From Aporrectodea caliginosa (taxonomy: Eukaryota; Annelida; Clitellata; Crassiclitellata; Lumbricidae), in NCBI GenBank assembly GCA_020284085.1, contig JACEVL010000420.1, forward strand, positions 1,036,001-1,100,000: a stretch of DNA of 64,000 bases, in the 5' to 3' direction. Positions within the stretch are counted from its first letter, which is position 1, and each line of letters opens with the position of its first letter. The translations under genes and the position numbers were made by a program. The notes below the pieces were generated by a model. That model was given only the letters and a program-made list of their open reading frames with translations. It had not been told where the DNA came from and searched no databases. Of this stretch, positions 35,700-46,897 are shown piece after piece.

Positions 35700-36458
35700 A
35701 TTATTTTATTATTATTATTTATTATTATTATTATTATTATTATTCTCTCTATTATTTCCGTTATTATTTTTTGTATGTAACTATTATTATTTATTAACTC
35801 TCTGTTACTATTTTGTTTAATTAAATTTTTTTTTTATACTGCCATTACGTTGTCTCCGTCCTTTCAAGGATTCAATTTTACGTCACTATTTAGTGTCATC
35901 AGTTGAGAAATAAACAACAGGAACAGTCAAATAAAATTTATAAAAGTTATTTGAAAGTTATCCAAAATGTTGTCTTTGTACTCTAATCTCTGATTGACTG
36001 ATAAACTGATGGATTACTCCATATAAAGTTCTTATAATATGTAGTCAGAATTGTTAGTAGACCTACAATTTTTAATTAAGTACACTCTATACTTACAAAG
36101 TTTAGTTTTTAATTGCTTATATCAGCTTGGATTTATGTGGACTTATGTATACAATTTAAATTTGAAAAGATTTCAATATTTTAATTTCTCAATTTCTTTT
36201 TAAAAAACTTAGGAAAAAGAAAATAATTGTTGTAGTTTACTGTTACTTGATGTTTACTAATAAAGTTATGTTATTTGCTGATTAAAATTAAATTGTGTAA
36301 TCAAGGTTTTTAATTTTAAAAATGCAGTAAAAGATGTAGAAAAGTCAAATTATTTTTCTTTTCCGTTTTTTTCTCGTTTTTTTTCGTTTTTTATTTTTTT
36401 CAATAAAACGACGTTTTTTTCCGTTTTTTATTTTGATTTTATCGTTTTTAACAACTAT
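35700..36458. mobile_element. hAT-like element, inverted truncated copy
   Basis: Reverse-complement relative of 36983-37680. The end ACAACTAT at 36458 and the CGTTTTTT-rich terminal zone match, followed by matching GTTACTTG, TTATTTGC, AAAGACAACAT and TGTCGTCAGTTGAG-like blocks in inverse order. The other end is lost in (TTA)n and (AC)n repeats. Confidence 0.7.
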
Positions 36459-36982
36459 GGTATTTTCGTTTATTTAATTAATAGGGGCAGACAGAATCCT
36501 GCTCCTTTACATGTGCTAGGTTTGATTGTAAAGTTTATAATGTTTAGTTTTCCACGACATTACAGCTCTATCGTCTAGTAAATATCTTTATATAGCATTC
36601 TTGATATAAAGTTTTGGGTGTCTTTTTCTGGGAGAGTAAATTCATTCATTCATTATGAGTTCAATCGGTTCCATAGGTCAGACTGGGTGACCAGTTGGTT
36701 GGACAGAGATGCTCATTGCTCTGCATTGCTTTAAACAAGTGTTGGTCTGCCCTGGTTAGTGTTGTAGGTGGTAAATATCCTGCTATATATTTATATATAT
36801 ATATATATTCGTTTTATTGATAAAAACAATCTGACAAAAACATAAATGCTAACATGAGTGATAATGGATAATTAAAAGTAGTTAGAAAATTTTAAAATAA
36901 ACTAGTAAATATTCTGATTGCTGCTCGGAAATAATAAAACAATTTTGAACAAGAGCCTCACATTTCGACGGCACGTAACAGC

Positions 36983-37680
36983 ATAGTTGTAAAAAACGGT
37001 GAAAGCAAAATAAAAAACGAAATAAAACGTCGTTTTTTTTAAAATAATAAAAAACGGAAAAAACGAGAAAAAAAACGGTAAAGAAAATAAGCTCTTTGTT
37101 ACATCTTTTCTGCCATTTTTAAATTAAAAACCCTGTTTACACAATTTAATTTTAATGAGCAAATAACATAACTTTATAAGTAAACAACAAGTAACATTAA
37201 TCTACAACAATTTTCTTTTTCATAAGTTTGGTTTAATAAGAAATTGAGTTATTAAAAATACTGAAATCTTCGGAAATTTGAGTCGTAATCAAAAAGTCAA
37301 ATTTTGACTTATATAAGAACGTAATAATATATTATGGAGTAAGTCAGTCAGTTTATCAGTCCTCGGAGATTACTGTGTACAAAGACAACATTTCGCATTT
37401 AGGATAACTTAGAAATTCAAATAACTTTTATAAATGTTATTTCCTGTTCTGTGCTATTTTACTCAACTGACGACACTAAACAGTGACGTAAATTAGATGA
37501 ATCCTTGAACGGACCGGCAACTAAGGGATATCAGACAAGAATAAAATTAAACAAATAATAGGGGACCTAAATAAATAAATAAAGTTTTACATAAAAAACG
37601 GAAAAAATGAGACGAGAAATAAAAACAAAAATACGTTTTTTGGAAAATAATAAAAACGAAAAAAACGTTTTTACAACTAT
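36983..37680. mobile_element. hAT-like element with near-perfect 8-bp TSD
   Basis: Termini ATAGTTGTAAAAAACG and CGTTTTTACAACTAT. Flanks GTAACAGC (36975-36982) and GCAACAGC (37681-37688) differ at one base. Subterminal zones are packed with AAAACG and CGTTTT. The insertion site is verified by the uninterrupted order in copy B of the duplicated unit. No coding capacity. Confidence 0.82.
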
Positions 37681-37801
37681 GCAACAGCCTCCCATCATCT
37701 CTCCTCTCAGACGGCTACCATAAACTGGGTGTAAATTGAGAGTTGTTTGGGTGGGAAGTATGGTTGTGTGCTCTAGGTCTTAATTGGTGAGAGGAGAGGG
37801 T

Positions 37802-39484
37802 CAGGTGGACAACAAGTTAGACCGGGGGGGGCTAGGGGGCAGTAGCCCCCTAGTAAAGTTAGCCCCCTCGTTTTTCCAGCCCCCTATGCACACTTTAGCC
37901 CCCAGACTCTGCACTGCTGCTCAGTCAGAGTGCTCAGATGATCAGATCCAAGCACATGTCTATGTATATACTAATTGCTTCCCTGTTACTACAGAAGGGC
38001 TGGGGTGCTCAAGAAGAGACTGAAGAACAGATTCATTACAGCCTGGGCAGCCGAGATTAGGCCAGCCGAAAGCACTCTATGACCCTGCCCGCTGGGGTGA
38101 CATCAGCTTTAGGAGCAAAGATAGCAGCAGGGCAACAGCAACAGCAACACCAAGAGGGGGATAGCCACATTAGCCAGACAGTGGCAGGCAGAATTAAGGC
38201 CTCTGCGTACTATAGTGTATACTGTATGTATGAGTATATGACTATTTGTGCATACAGAGCAGTGTGTACTATAATACGTTTGGGCACGCACATACTATTA
38301 GGTCTACACAAATTAATGGATAAATTCATTGTGAGAAGTAAAAAAAAGAAAAGCTGATGAGCTACACGATGAACTTTATAGGCCTACGGCATTGATAACG
38401 CTAGGACAGGTATGTAAAACGAGTACACATGGGATGGAATCATTCATGGGAGAACTTGCCCCAGTTTGGCAGCAATATATATACCCGCAAATACTGAGGG
38501 CGGGGATAGATTTTCTAACCTGCAAATGGAATTGAGGTGCATGCTTTGCAGTGAGGGTTACAGTCTTCTCTCCACAATAAATTCAACTTTAATTTTAACA
38601 GTCAAACTGGTGCATTTTTGGACAATTATGAGATACAATGAATATCCATGCCTTATTCAGCTGTCGACGGGAATCCGTTGGTTGGTTCATCATGTGTACG
38701 TGAGCCCGCCACTGGTAACTCTTTCAGCTTACCGTGAATTGTTTTGCTAACTGATGCAATATATTCGTCGTAATGACATTTAACATCATAATATTATAGG
38801 CTAGCGCAGAGAGCGCCTCTGAGTAGATATCTTGAAGTGGCGCTGGATTACACTGCGGAATATGTTTACAATTTCTGATGACTAATGCCCTATGCTTTTC
38901 CTGATTTAAAATCACATTTGCAAGGCTAACATTAACAATTCCTGTATATCCAGCCAGTTCCGAAAGAAGCTTTTCAACCCTGAAGAGAGTCAGAACTTAT
39001 CTTAGGTCAAACGTGTCAATGCAGAGATTGAATCACCTTTGCATGCTTAGTATTTAGAAGGAACTTGGTCTTTCACTTAGTCTTTCACTTCTTCAAGATA
39101 CATCAGCAGTTGTTGATAAATTTGCAACCATAAAAAATGGGCATCTTAATTTGTTGCTGAAACTTAAAATATCTGGGTATAATCTTGCTAAAACGCAAAG
39201 AGGTAAAAGATGTTGCAGGAACAATAAAAAGGATTAAGTCGATACAAAAATGTACTACACAGATGAAGTTTTTTCCAGAAGCTTTTCTTTTTTCATACTG
39301 ACATAATCGTACTTTAGAGATTATTCTGTTTATCAGAACGTCGGCCAGACAATATAATTTTCAGTTCAGTAGGTTGCTGAAACGGGTTTACGGGGTCAGT
39401 TCTCAGCAGTATGAACAGGTACATTAATGAGAAGGGGCTAATTCTTTTAGCCCCCCCAGTCCAAAAACTCTACAACCGCCACTG
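37802..39484 (+). mobile_element. decayed hAT element carrying a transposase relic
   Basis: The ends CAGGTGGACAAC...GGGGGGGCTA and TAGCCCCCCC...ACAACCGCCACTG are inverted repeats of about 33 bp; the right end is the inverse of a CAGTGGCGG hAT terminus. Inside, 38908-39057 encodes PASSERSFSTLKRVRTYLRS then RLNHLCMLSI, the dimerisation (hATC) segment of hAT and ZMYM1-like transposases. VVDKFATIKNG follows after an in-frame stop. Upstream transposase sequence is not readable. Part of a retroposon tail lies at about 38800-38860. Confidence 0.75.
38908..39175 (+). pseudogene. hAT transposase C-terminal fragment
   Basis: The frame from 38908 reads TIPVYPASSERSFS, then TLKRVRTYLRS and LNHLCMLSI to TAG. 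The stop falls where functional relatives continue with IEK; after it, QDTSAVVDKFA continues the family pattern in another stretch. hATC mediates transposase dimerisation. It is broken by the stop and has no upstream catalytic region here, so it is a relic. Confidence 0.75.
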
Positions 39485-39720
39485 AGGTAGGAGTTGGTGA
39501 AGTACATGCTTGGGGTTGTGTAATATGGAGAAAAGGAGTAAACTTAGCAGTGGCTACATTAGCAAGTTTAGACTGTTCGAAAGGATTGTTATAGGTAACC
39601 TAGGCGTTTGGCTTTTTTTATGAGTTTTTCCAGGCATTCTTTATCGGAACTTCGGAAGCCAGGGTAAAACCCCACCAGGATGGTAATGCATACAGGAGTT
39701 TAGCAATATATATGAATATA

Positions 39721-40215
39721 TATATATATATACAAATTTATTGACAATTACAATACAATGACAATGGTAGTTTTTAGTTGCGTGGCAGAAATGCTAACAT
39801 GAGTGATAATGAATATAAATTGACAGTTTATTAAAAACAACTCTAAAAATAAACTGAGTAAATATTTTAATATAACCGTGATCTGGGAATAAATTGAGAG
39901 TTGTCCTTGGGTGGGAGAGTTTGGTTGTGTGCTCTAGGTCTTAATTTGTGAGAGGAGAGCGCTTCAGCCGTGGAGGTAGGAGTTGGTGAAGTACATGCTT
40001 GGGGTTGTGCAATATGGAGAAAAGGAGTTTTGCATCGGCTATATTGCCTTATATTGGCAAGTTCTTCTGCTGTTGGAAAGGATTGTTATACGTAAACTAG
40101 GCGTTTGGTTCTTTTTATGAGTTTTTCCAGACATTCTTTATCCGAAGCCAGGGTTAGGCCCCACCAGGATGGTGAGGCCTATAGAAGTTTAGCAATGGTA
40201 GTGCTCATTTTAGTT
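39721..40215. repeat. duplicated ~500-bp unit, copy B
   Basis: Uninterrupted copy that directly follows copy A in the same orientation; both begin in a short TATATATA run. No coding content recognised. Confidence 0.8.
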
Positions 40216-40949
40216 TGCCCGTTAGCTTCTCCATACACACATTTATATATGTGACACATACATATATACACACATACATATGTATGGCCTCATCGAGGTA
40301 ACTTAAATTACCATTTGGTAATAATTTCAATCAATATAATTATTAAGCACTACGCATTTTATTTACAATTACAACCAAACAATTGAAAAGAATTTTTAAA
40401 ATCACCCTCATCTGAATCATAAATGCACAATGCAGTGCATTAAAATGGAACAAGAAATAAGACATTATAAATCACTGATATTACATAATTCTTACCATTG
40501 TGGCAAAAAATCAAAACTTTTGAAGCACCAGTCGACAATATCAGAATCCGTCCAATATGGACGATACCACTCTTTAGGGTGGACTCAGGTTCCGCCTGCA
40601 GAAAATTTCGTCGTTTTCGCAAAGTATTAAGATGAAAATAAAACTTCTATAAAATTCCAAGGTTAGAAAATTCAAAAGAGCACACGCTTGTTTTAATGCC
40701 GATCAAAGTTACGCAAAGTAATGTTAATACGAATTCAATTCCGACGCTCATCCCTCACCGTTCAGAGTGGACTGTTCGAAACTTACTTAGGCCGCCATCT
40801 TTGATGCAACGTCTGCTTCGAATGAACGCAAAACAACAAGAATCATTTGTTGCCAACAGGTTTCGTTTATTTGGCGCAACACTAAATGATGTGAACTTAT
40901 CCTTTTTTCAACGCCGATGCTTATTTTTTATTTGACTCGGTTTTCACCT

Positions 40950-41125
40950 GGCTTCAAACGAGCAGAATCCGCGTAGTTTTCTGAATAATACGCAGAATTA
41001 TCAACGTTGAGATGACTTGATCTGATAGCATAGCACCGTGGATGCAGCGTTACTTCAAATAAACAACTCAGCACCAAATTAAAACCCACTTTGGGATTCG
41101 GCATCACCACATCTATATATAGCGA
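40950..41125 (-). promoter_or_regulatory. possible minus-strand promoter / 5' exon
   Basis: On the minus strand, CTATATATAG near 41120 is followed about 170 nt later by CCAG|GTGAAA, a plausible donor. It lies upstream of boule in the right orientation, but its longest frame would not join boule exon 34228 in phase, so at best it is an untranslated leader. Speculative. Confidence 0.2.
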
Positions 41126-41438
41126 AAGCCGCGGCTGCCGTTTCTGCTGCCGCTGTAGGGCCCATGTACGCTAGCAGGTGCATACATGTGGGCTGGCTAA
41201 CACGTGTACAATGGCACAAACAATGTTTCTGATCCCATAAAACGTCGGCATAGGCTGTTGCGAAATCTACGCAGCATCCTATCCGATGGCATCTATCTGC
41301 CATCCATCCATCCATCCGTCCATCAATTCATCCATCTGAAGGCAGACATAGTAGCCTAATGAAACGCTAGAAATTCAAATTCTTATCCTCTAATTATGTG
41401 GATGGGTCCTCGTATATAGACCAATAAGATAAGAATTC

Positions 41439-41761
41439 CAGGGACGTCATAGGGGGGGGTGGAGTGGCGGCAAATGCCTCTGAATTTGATAGGAAAACGC
41501 AACTATTTCTTTGTAAGCGTATATGTCAGTGCGTTTGATGAAATAATGTATCTTTATTCGTCATTCGGAGTCTTGGACAACAAAATATCAAACTTAGTAA
41601 GAAACAACTAAGAAAAAGAAGAAAACATGATAGACCATTTAGGCCTAACCAGAGTTTGCACATGTAGACGAAATATAAAATTTAGCAAGCTGGCCAAGTG
41701 TTGCCCCCTCTCCCGGTGAAACTTCCACCCCCTTCTTAAAAAGACTAAAGTGATGTCCCTG
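41439..41761. mobile_element. hAT-like element, no clear TSD
   Basis: Starts CAGGGACGTCATAGGGGG and ends CCCCCTTC...TGATGTCCCTG: the inverted ends match for about 11 bp. Flanking octamers (AAGAATTC, ATTTTAAC) do not match. Confidence 0.5.
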
Positions 41762-42534
41762 ATTTTAACCATCGAACTCCGGACTGACAATACAGCAGGC
41801 TAATTACAAAGATTAACTTAAATCACACGCCCGTCGCCAAGCCTATTAGCACACAAGGAGCCTCATAGCTTAATCCTTTTCAAATTTCTGTAATACAAGC
41901 TTATGCTAATAGGCCCTGTCCAGCGTCCTTTGGGCGCAGAGCACACCAGAACAGGCCAAAGTTTTATGACAGCATATAGTGGAAGAAGGATCATCCCAAC
42001 AATACTAGGCTACTGGCCTACTGCATAATTATTATGTGCTTTCAAAGCTAAACAGTCTGCAAAGCACACAGGATGCGTACACTAAAAGCCTATCGTTTAG
42101 CATGATGCATTTATATTCGCGCAGGCTGTAAAACAGTTACTGCTGCTGCTATGAATCCTGTGATTAATATTTATCCTTAGTCTTACAGCGTGGGAAATTA
42201 TAAATCCACAGACCTGGAACTACAACCTTCACATAGGGCCTACTAGGCCTATAGGCTATGTCACGCGAAATGACTGTACATGTACTATAATATTAAAGCC
42301 GATGAGACCTGGCTGGAGATAACGATTAATATTGTTGGATTGCAATAAGCTCCGTGGCACGCCTAAGATCAACAAGATTCAAGAGAGCAGACAGGCCTAC
42401 AGCAACAGCTTCTAGGCTGCAACATACCTACACAAGCCGTCCCTAGAGGCATTGCTCTAGGGCGTCTAGGCATTCTCTGCACCACAATACGGACTCCTTA
42501 ACATTAATATAAGACTAGAAACTAGGGTATGACC

Positions 42535-42935
42535 GATTCTTGAAGCGGAAACCGATTTTCGCCGATATTCTTGTGCATATTTACGAAGGTGGATCCAGGA
42601 GTCACTCCCTTGTTTAATGTTTACTGACTCTTGTCAATCTCTCTTCCACATTATCATATGCGCTTGCTAAGCGTAGACATTGGACGCGGTGACAGGCTGC
42701 CAGTGGGGCTACCTTCTACCCTTGAGCAAAATACTTAGTGTCATGCTCTGCCATCGACATCTGGGCGATGCCTCGTCTTTTTAACTCAAACGAAGTATCA
42801 CACACAAAGTATAAAACAGTCTTATTGTACTCGAGAGTCGAGACCAAGGTCTTGGTCTCCAGTGCACTCGAGTTGTTTCTAAAGGTCTTGGTCTTGGTCT
42901 TGAGGTTCAAAGCCTTGACAACAAGACAGGTATAA
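42535..42935. repeat. assorted hAT-like end fragments
   Basis: AGGGTATGACCGATTC at 42533 resembles the AGGGATGAGCCGATT end at 56379, and 42829-42930 has CTCGAGAGTCGAGACC with repeated GGTCTTGGTCTT. Both look like pieces of DNA elements without partners. Confidence 0.35.
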
Positions 42936-43087
42936 AATACTAACTAACGAATTATGATTGCAACAATTATTGTGGCCCTCTTTATAAAATCTATAGACTA
43001 GCGTAACAACTGGTATCACTGGTTACCATTCTACGTTGAGACGTATGCTTTAGGTTAAAATTAGTTGCTATGGTCACGCAGCGGTTT

Positions 43088-44862
43088 CAAACTTTATTTT
43101 TATTGTACCCCCAGGTACAAAAATTGAATTTTGGCGTACCCCCAACAAGGTTAGGTCAAAAACAACATGCGAGCGTGAAGTCGCCTTGCAATTAACAACT
43201 CCTTTTAATCATTGTTGCAAACCGGGTATTAGTCATAGGTAGAAAAATTTAAAAAGTAATATAATTTTAACTTAAGAATGTAGTCATATCAACAAACAGG
43301 AAAATGAAATAAATCACTATTAGAAAGTGTTAATATCTGGTTTAATATTTTGTCAATTTCAAACGCAAATCTGGTTCGAGTTCAAGCTTTGTTCTGTATT
43401 TGTTTTTATCGCAAGCATAGCTGAAAAACCTGTTTCACACAGTTATGACGTGCTAAAAGGAATCAAAAATTTTAAAGGTTGGCCAGAAATGAATCCATAT
43501 TCGTCTCCTCGTTTCAACCAAAAATCACTTTCTGGAATTCGTTCTTCAATCCACCATAACATGATAGTTCAACAAACTGGTCTCTTTAGACCCCCAGCCG
43601 GCAACATCGTATCGTAAACCTTCTTGCCCACAAAAGCGAAGTCGGGAACCAATTTCACGCGTCAGAATCGTAGGCTCAGAAGAGAGTCAGGCAGGCAGGC
43701 AGTCAGAGATGATGTTTAGATGAAATGGCGAGGGAGGTGAGGGGAGGAGAAGGAATCGCGATAGGATTTGTGAAAAAGCAGTGTTTTCAGTTTTGAGTGG
43801 AAGACCTGTGGAGAGTAATGCAAGAGGTGAGGTTTTGGTGAGTTCGTGGGATGGTGATCGTTAGCACAAAGTCTTGGTATTGGTCTTGAGGGGCGGAGCA
43901 GTGTGAGGTAGTGTTGTTTTAGTTTTGCCTTGAGTTTTAGTTATAGTTATTATTAGTTTTACATGCTAGTGTTTTAGTTATTATTAGTTTGAGTTATTTC
44001 GCCAAGTTTTAGTTTTAGTTATTATTAGTTTCGCATGCTAGGGGTTTTAGTTATTATTAGTTTTAGTTATTTCGCCGAGTCTGGCAATATTTTTCCCGCA
44101 TACAGCTTTTAGCACCAAAAAGGATTCACTCGCTACAATCTGTTTTTAATCGATACTTAAAACAGTCCCCATACACCACTAGTTTTAGGTCTACTACCTA
44201 AATTTAGTTCGGACATCTTATAAAATTCCAAAGATTGCAATATTACCGAACGAAGTGCTGATTATAAAACGCGCATATCCAAAAACATTGAATATCATAA
44301 GACGCTAGGTTTTCGTTATGTGTTTTCGTTTTGGTTTTCGTTATGTGTTTTCGTTATTATTAGTTTCGACTGCCGTAAGTTTTAGTTTTTATTTCGTTAT
44401 CGTTTTCCCTCTAGTTTTCGTTTTAGTTTTAGTTTTAGTTAACTATAACCTTTCGTTTTCGTTAACGAAGGTTTTCGTTTTAGTTATCGTTAACGAAAAC
44501 AACACTAGTGTGAGGGTGGAAGATGAACGGGTTGAACGAAGAGGTTGGACCGTGAACAACTGGCGGAGATACGAGGGCTTGGAGGATTGAAGTGTGTTGT
44601 AGGTGAGGGATAGGACTTTATATTCTATTCGTTCAGGAATTTTGAAAGTAATACAACACTACATCCGATGGCATACACTCATAGAAATGTACAGACAAAT
44701 ATATTAAGCAAACGGTGGACGTAGAATAGCTAATGAAAGAAAGATGGACATGAAGTCCATAAACTTATAGAAAATTTAATTTTTTGAAATTTTTCGCGTA
44801 CCCCTTAGCGACACCTGGCGTACCCCCAGGGGTACGCGTACCACAGTTTGAAAACCTCTAGC
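43088..44862. mobile_element. hAT (Charlie-type) element hosting a nested element
   Basis: Left end CAGCGGTTTCAAACT with TACCCCCAGGTAC, right end CCCCAGGGGTACGCGTACC and AGTTTGAAAACCTCTA: inverted repeats with a GTACCCCC block on each side. The frame at 43327-43617 includes YDVLKGIKNFKGWPEMN but I cannot assign it to a transposase domain. Interrupted by 43909-44507. Confidence 0.6.
43909..44507. mobile_element. nested hAT-like element with perfect 8-bp TSD
   Basis: Ends TAGTGTTGTTTT and AAAACAACACTA are perfect 12-bp inverted repeats, flanked by GTGTGAGG at 43901-43908 and 44508-44515. The body is a low-complexity run of TTTTAGTTAT and TTATTAGTTT followed by GTTAACGAAAAC words, the same style as 47282-47788. 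Confidence 0.88.
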
Positions 44863-45424
44863 CTACAGTCTAATTTTGCGTCAGCATGCATCGGGGTAGG
44901 CCCTCTCCCATGGCAGTTTCCTGACTTTCGATTGAGTGTACTGTACACTGTACAGTAGATTTTCCTTCGTTGCTTTAACACCACTGGTTTTATCTGCGCA
45001 CCGTGTGCGTATAGTTTCGGGTCCATTTACTATTAAATAGATATCCACAATTATCGGGCAGGGCTACGAATCATAACATTGCTCGCCTCCGATGATTGAC
45101 GTAGTACTGTAGCCAGAAAGGGCGAACGCCATCAACAATCTGTTCGCTGAGAGGTATACGCCGCCTAACGGTCCTTGGTTTAAAAGGGCAAAAGCGTTCG
45201 CAGACGAACTGGTTGGCCTGGCTTCGCGTCTAGGGCCACGTGCAGGACTACAACGCATCTTCTACGACTGAACTCTACCAGGTCGGCAATAGAAAAAAGA
45301 AGATGTAGGGCCTACGAGAAGAGGCAGATGTATGGAAGAAACAGACAGACAGAGAAAGACATCCGGACAGACAGGCACATAGACGGGCTGACCGACTGGG
45401 TAAGAAGAGAGGGGACACACAGAT

Positions 45425-45435
45425 AGAGAGCGAGA

Positions 45436-45479
<44 letters not shown>

Positions 45480-45480
45480 A
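45425..45480. repeat. (GA)n microsatellite
   Basis: AGAGAG run with GGGAGA interruptions. Confidence 0.95.
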
Positions 45481-46119
45481 TTTCCTTGCTAACTTATTTA
45501 ATTGTTATTCACACAGTAAACAAACATTATATGGCTACAAAGATAGGCCTAGGCCCTACATATCTTTTTAGACGTGTAAGTACAATTACTTAAACTAGAG
45601 ACATTTCGGCGAAGTATAAGAGACTAATAACAGATATCATGAAAATTCATAGATTAAAAATATGATGTCATCAGCACGGAAACAGAAACCGCGAACGAAT
45701 AGTTGAATGAAAATGTGGATTGTCTTTGAATTTCGCTTACGGAACTAAGCTTTGTATTGTTTCAACATCGCTCTAATGCATGGTCTAATGATTAATTAAT
45801 AAATTTTATTTATCTTAAAAATTACATTTATGACAACCAAATTATTGATAAGACTTATAAGGAGGTCTACTTAATTCCCGTTATTGAGGAATAATGAAGA
45901 ACAGTTAAAAATAGAATAGAGGAACAACAAGAGGAAGAACAAAACGTATAGTCTACGATTTCAGTATTAGGGTGCGCTTGCTTTTCTGTTCCTGTTTCAG
46001 AAGAGATTATTCTGGTTTCACAAAAGGGCGTTGCTGATTTCAGAAGACAACCTCCGACTTAAGAAGACAAGCTTCTTAATTCTCCAGATTACTCTAATCA
46101 TTATTATCCGAACAGATTA

Positions 46120-46321
46120 CTCTATCACACTGCTAAAACTGCTACCATTACAGTGTGGAAATTCAAAAAAGTGCGGACGCTCGTTCTTCGTATCCCCCCC
46201 CCCACATATTTTCGTGGGCCCGGCCTATACGCATGGTCGCATGCTGATTGTGCGTACACAATTAAAATCCTAGCGGCGGCGCTGATTGAACCCGTAAAAC
46301 CACCCCCTAAATACGCCCATG
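46120..46321. mobile_element. fragment of the 9299 hAT-like family
   Basis: Contains GCTACCATTACAGTGTGGAA as in 9299-9713 and ends AACCCGTAAAACC...ATACGCCCATG, the reverse complement of that element's left terminus. Rearranged and without a matched second end. Confidence 0.6.
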
Positions 46322-46419
46322 GAGTAATTTTCCTATTGGATAATCCGTGTCTGATGCTACCACTATACCTTGGTTACCTTTTGATAGGAAGAGAACGACT
46401 GAGAATGAGAATGTGATCG

Positions 46420-46863
46420 TTACGTTTCGTCGATCTTGTTCTTGAACAGCGTGAACTCTTGAACGGACAGTCGGCCATCTTGGTTCCGGTCGAAGCGCTT
46501 GACGAAGTGAAGGGCTCGATCTTCCGGGTACTTCAGTTCCCTTCGCAGGATCTGAACCGCCTGATCGAAAGTGATGTACATCTCATCATCTACATCCTGT
46601 TCGGCTGACCGACCTCTGCAGCAGCAACAACGAATGCAACTGAGAATTTATATAGCGTCTGATAGGGAGAGCTCTTTGAGAACTCCAAAAATGGCGCTTT
46701 ACAAATCGTCAACTACATGCATGCACACACATACATACATTACATTGCATACATAAAAATAAATATTCATGCATACGTACATACAATGTCATACATACAT
46801 TCATACATACATTCATACATACATACATACATACATACATACATACATACATACATACATACA

Positions 46864-46897
<34 letters not shown>

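Larger units (their letters stand above)
36795..39720. repeat. duplicated ~520-bp unit, copy A, broken by two transposons
   Basis: The pieces 36795-36982, 37681-37801 and 39485-39720 line up in order with the continuous copy B at 39721-40215 (shared AACATGAGTGATAATG, GTTGTGTGCTCTAGGTCTTA, GGTAGGAGTTGGTGAAGTAC, CCCCACCAGGATGGT). The gaps are the hAT-like insertions at 36983-37680 and 37802-39484. Confidence 0.8.

Noticed and set aside
40928..41110. 60-residue minus ORF as the boule N-terminus
   Set aside because: Its donor is phase 1, whereas the first located boule exon starts in phase 0 and would hit a stop; no similarity to BOULE N-termini.
43327..43617. 96-residue ORF as a host gene
   Set aside because: Lies inside a hAT-type element and shows no known domain; most likely degraded element sequence.
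45064..45258. 64-residue minus ORF in a GC-richer patch
   Set aside because: No splice partner, motif or start context; left unannotated.
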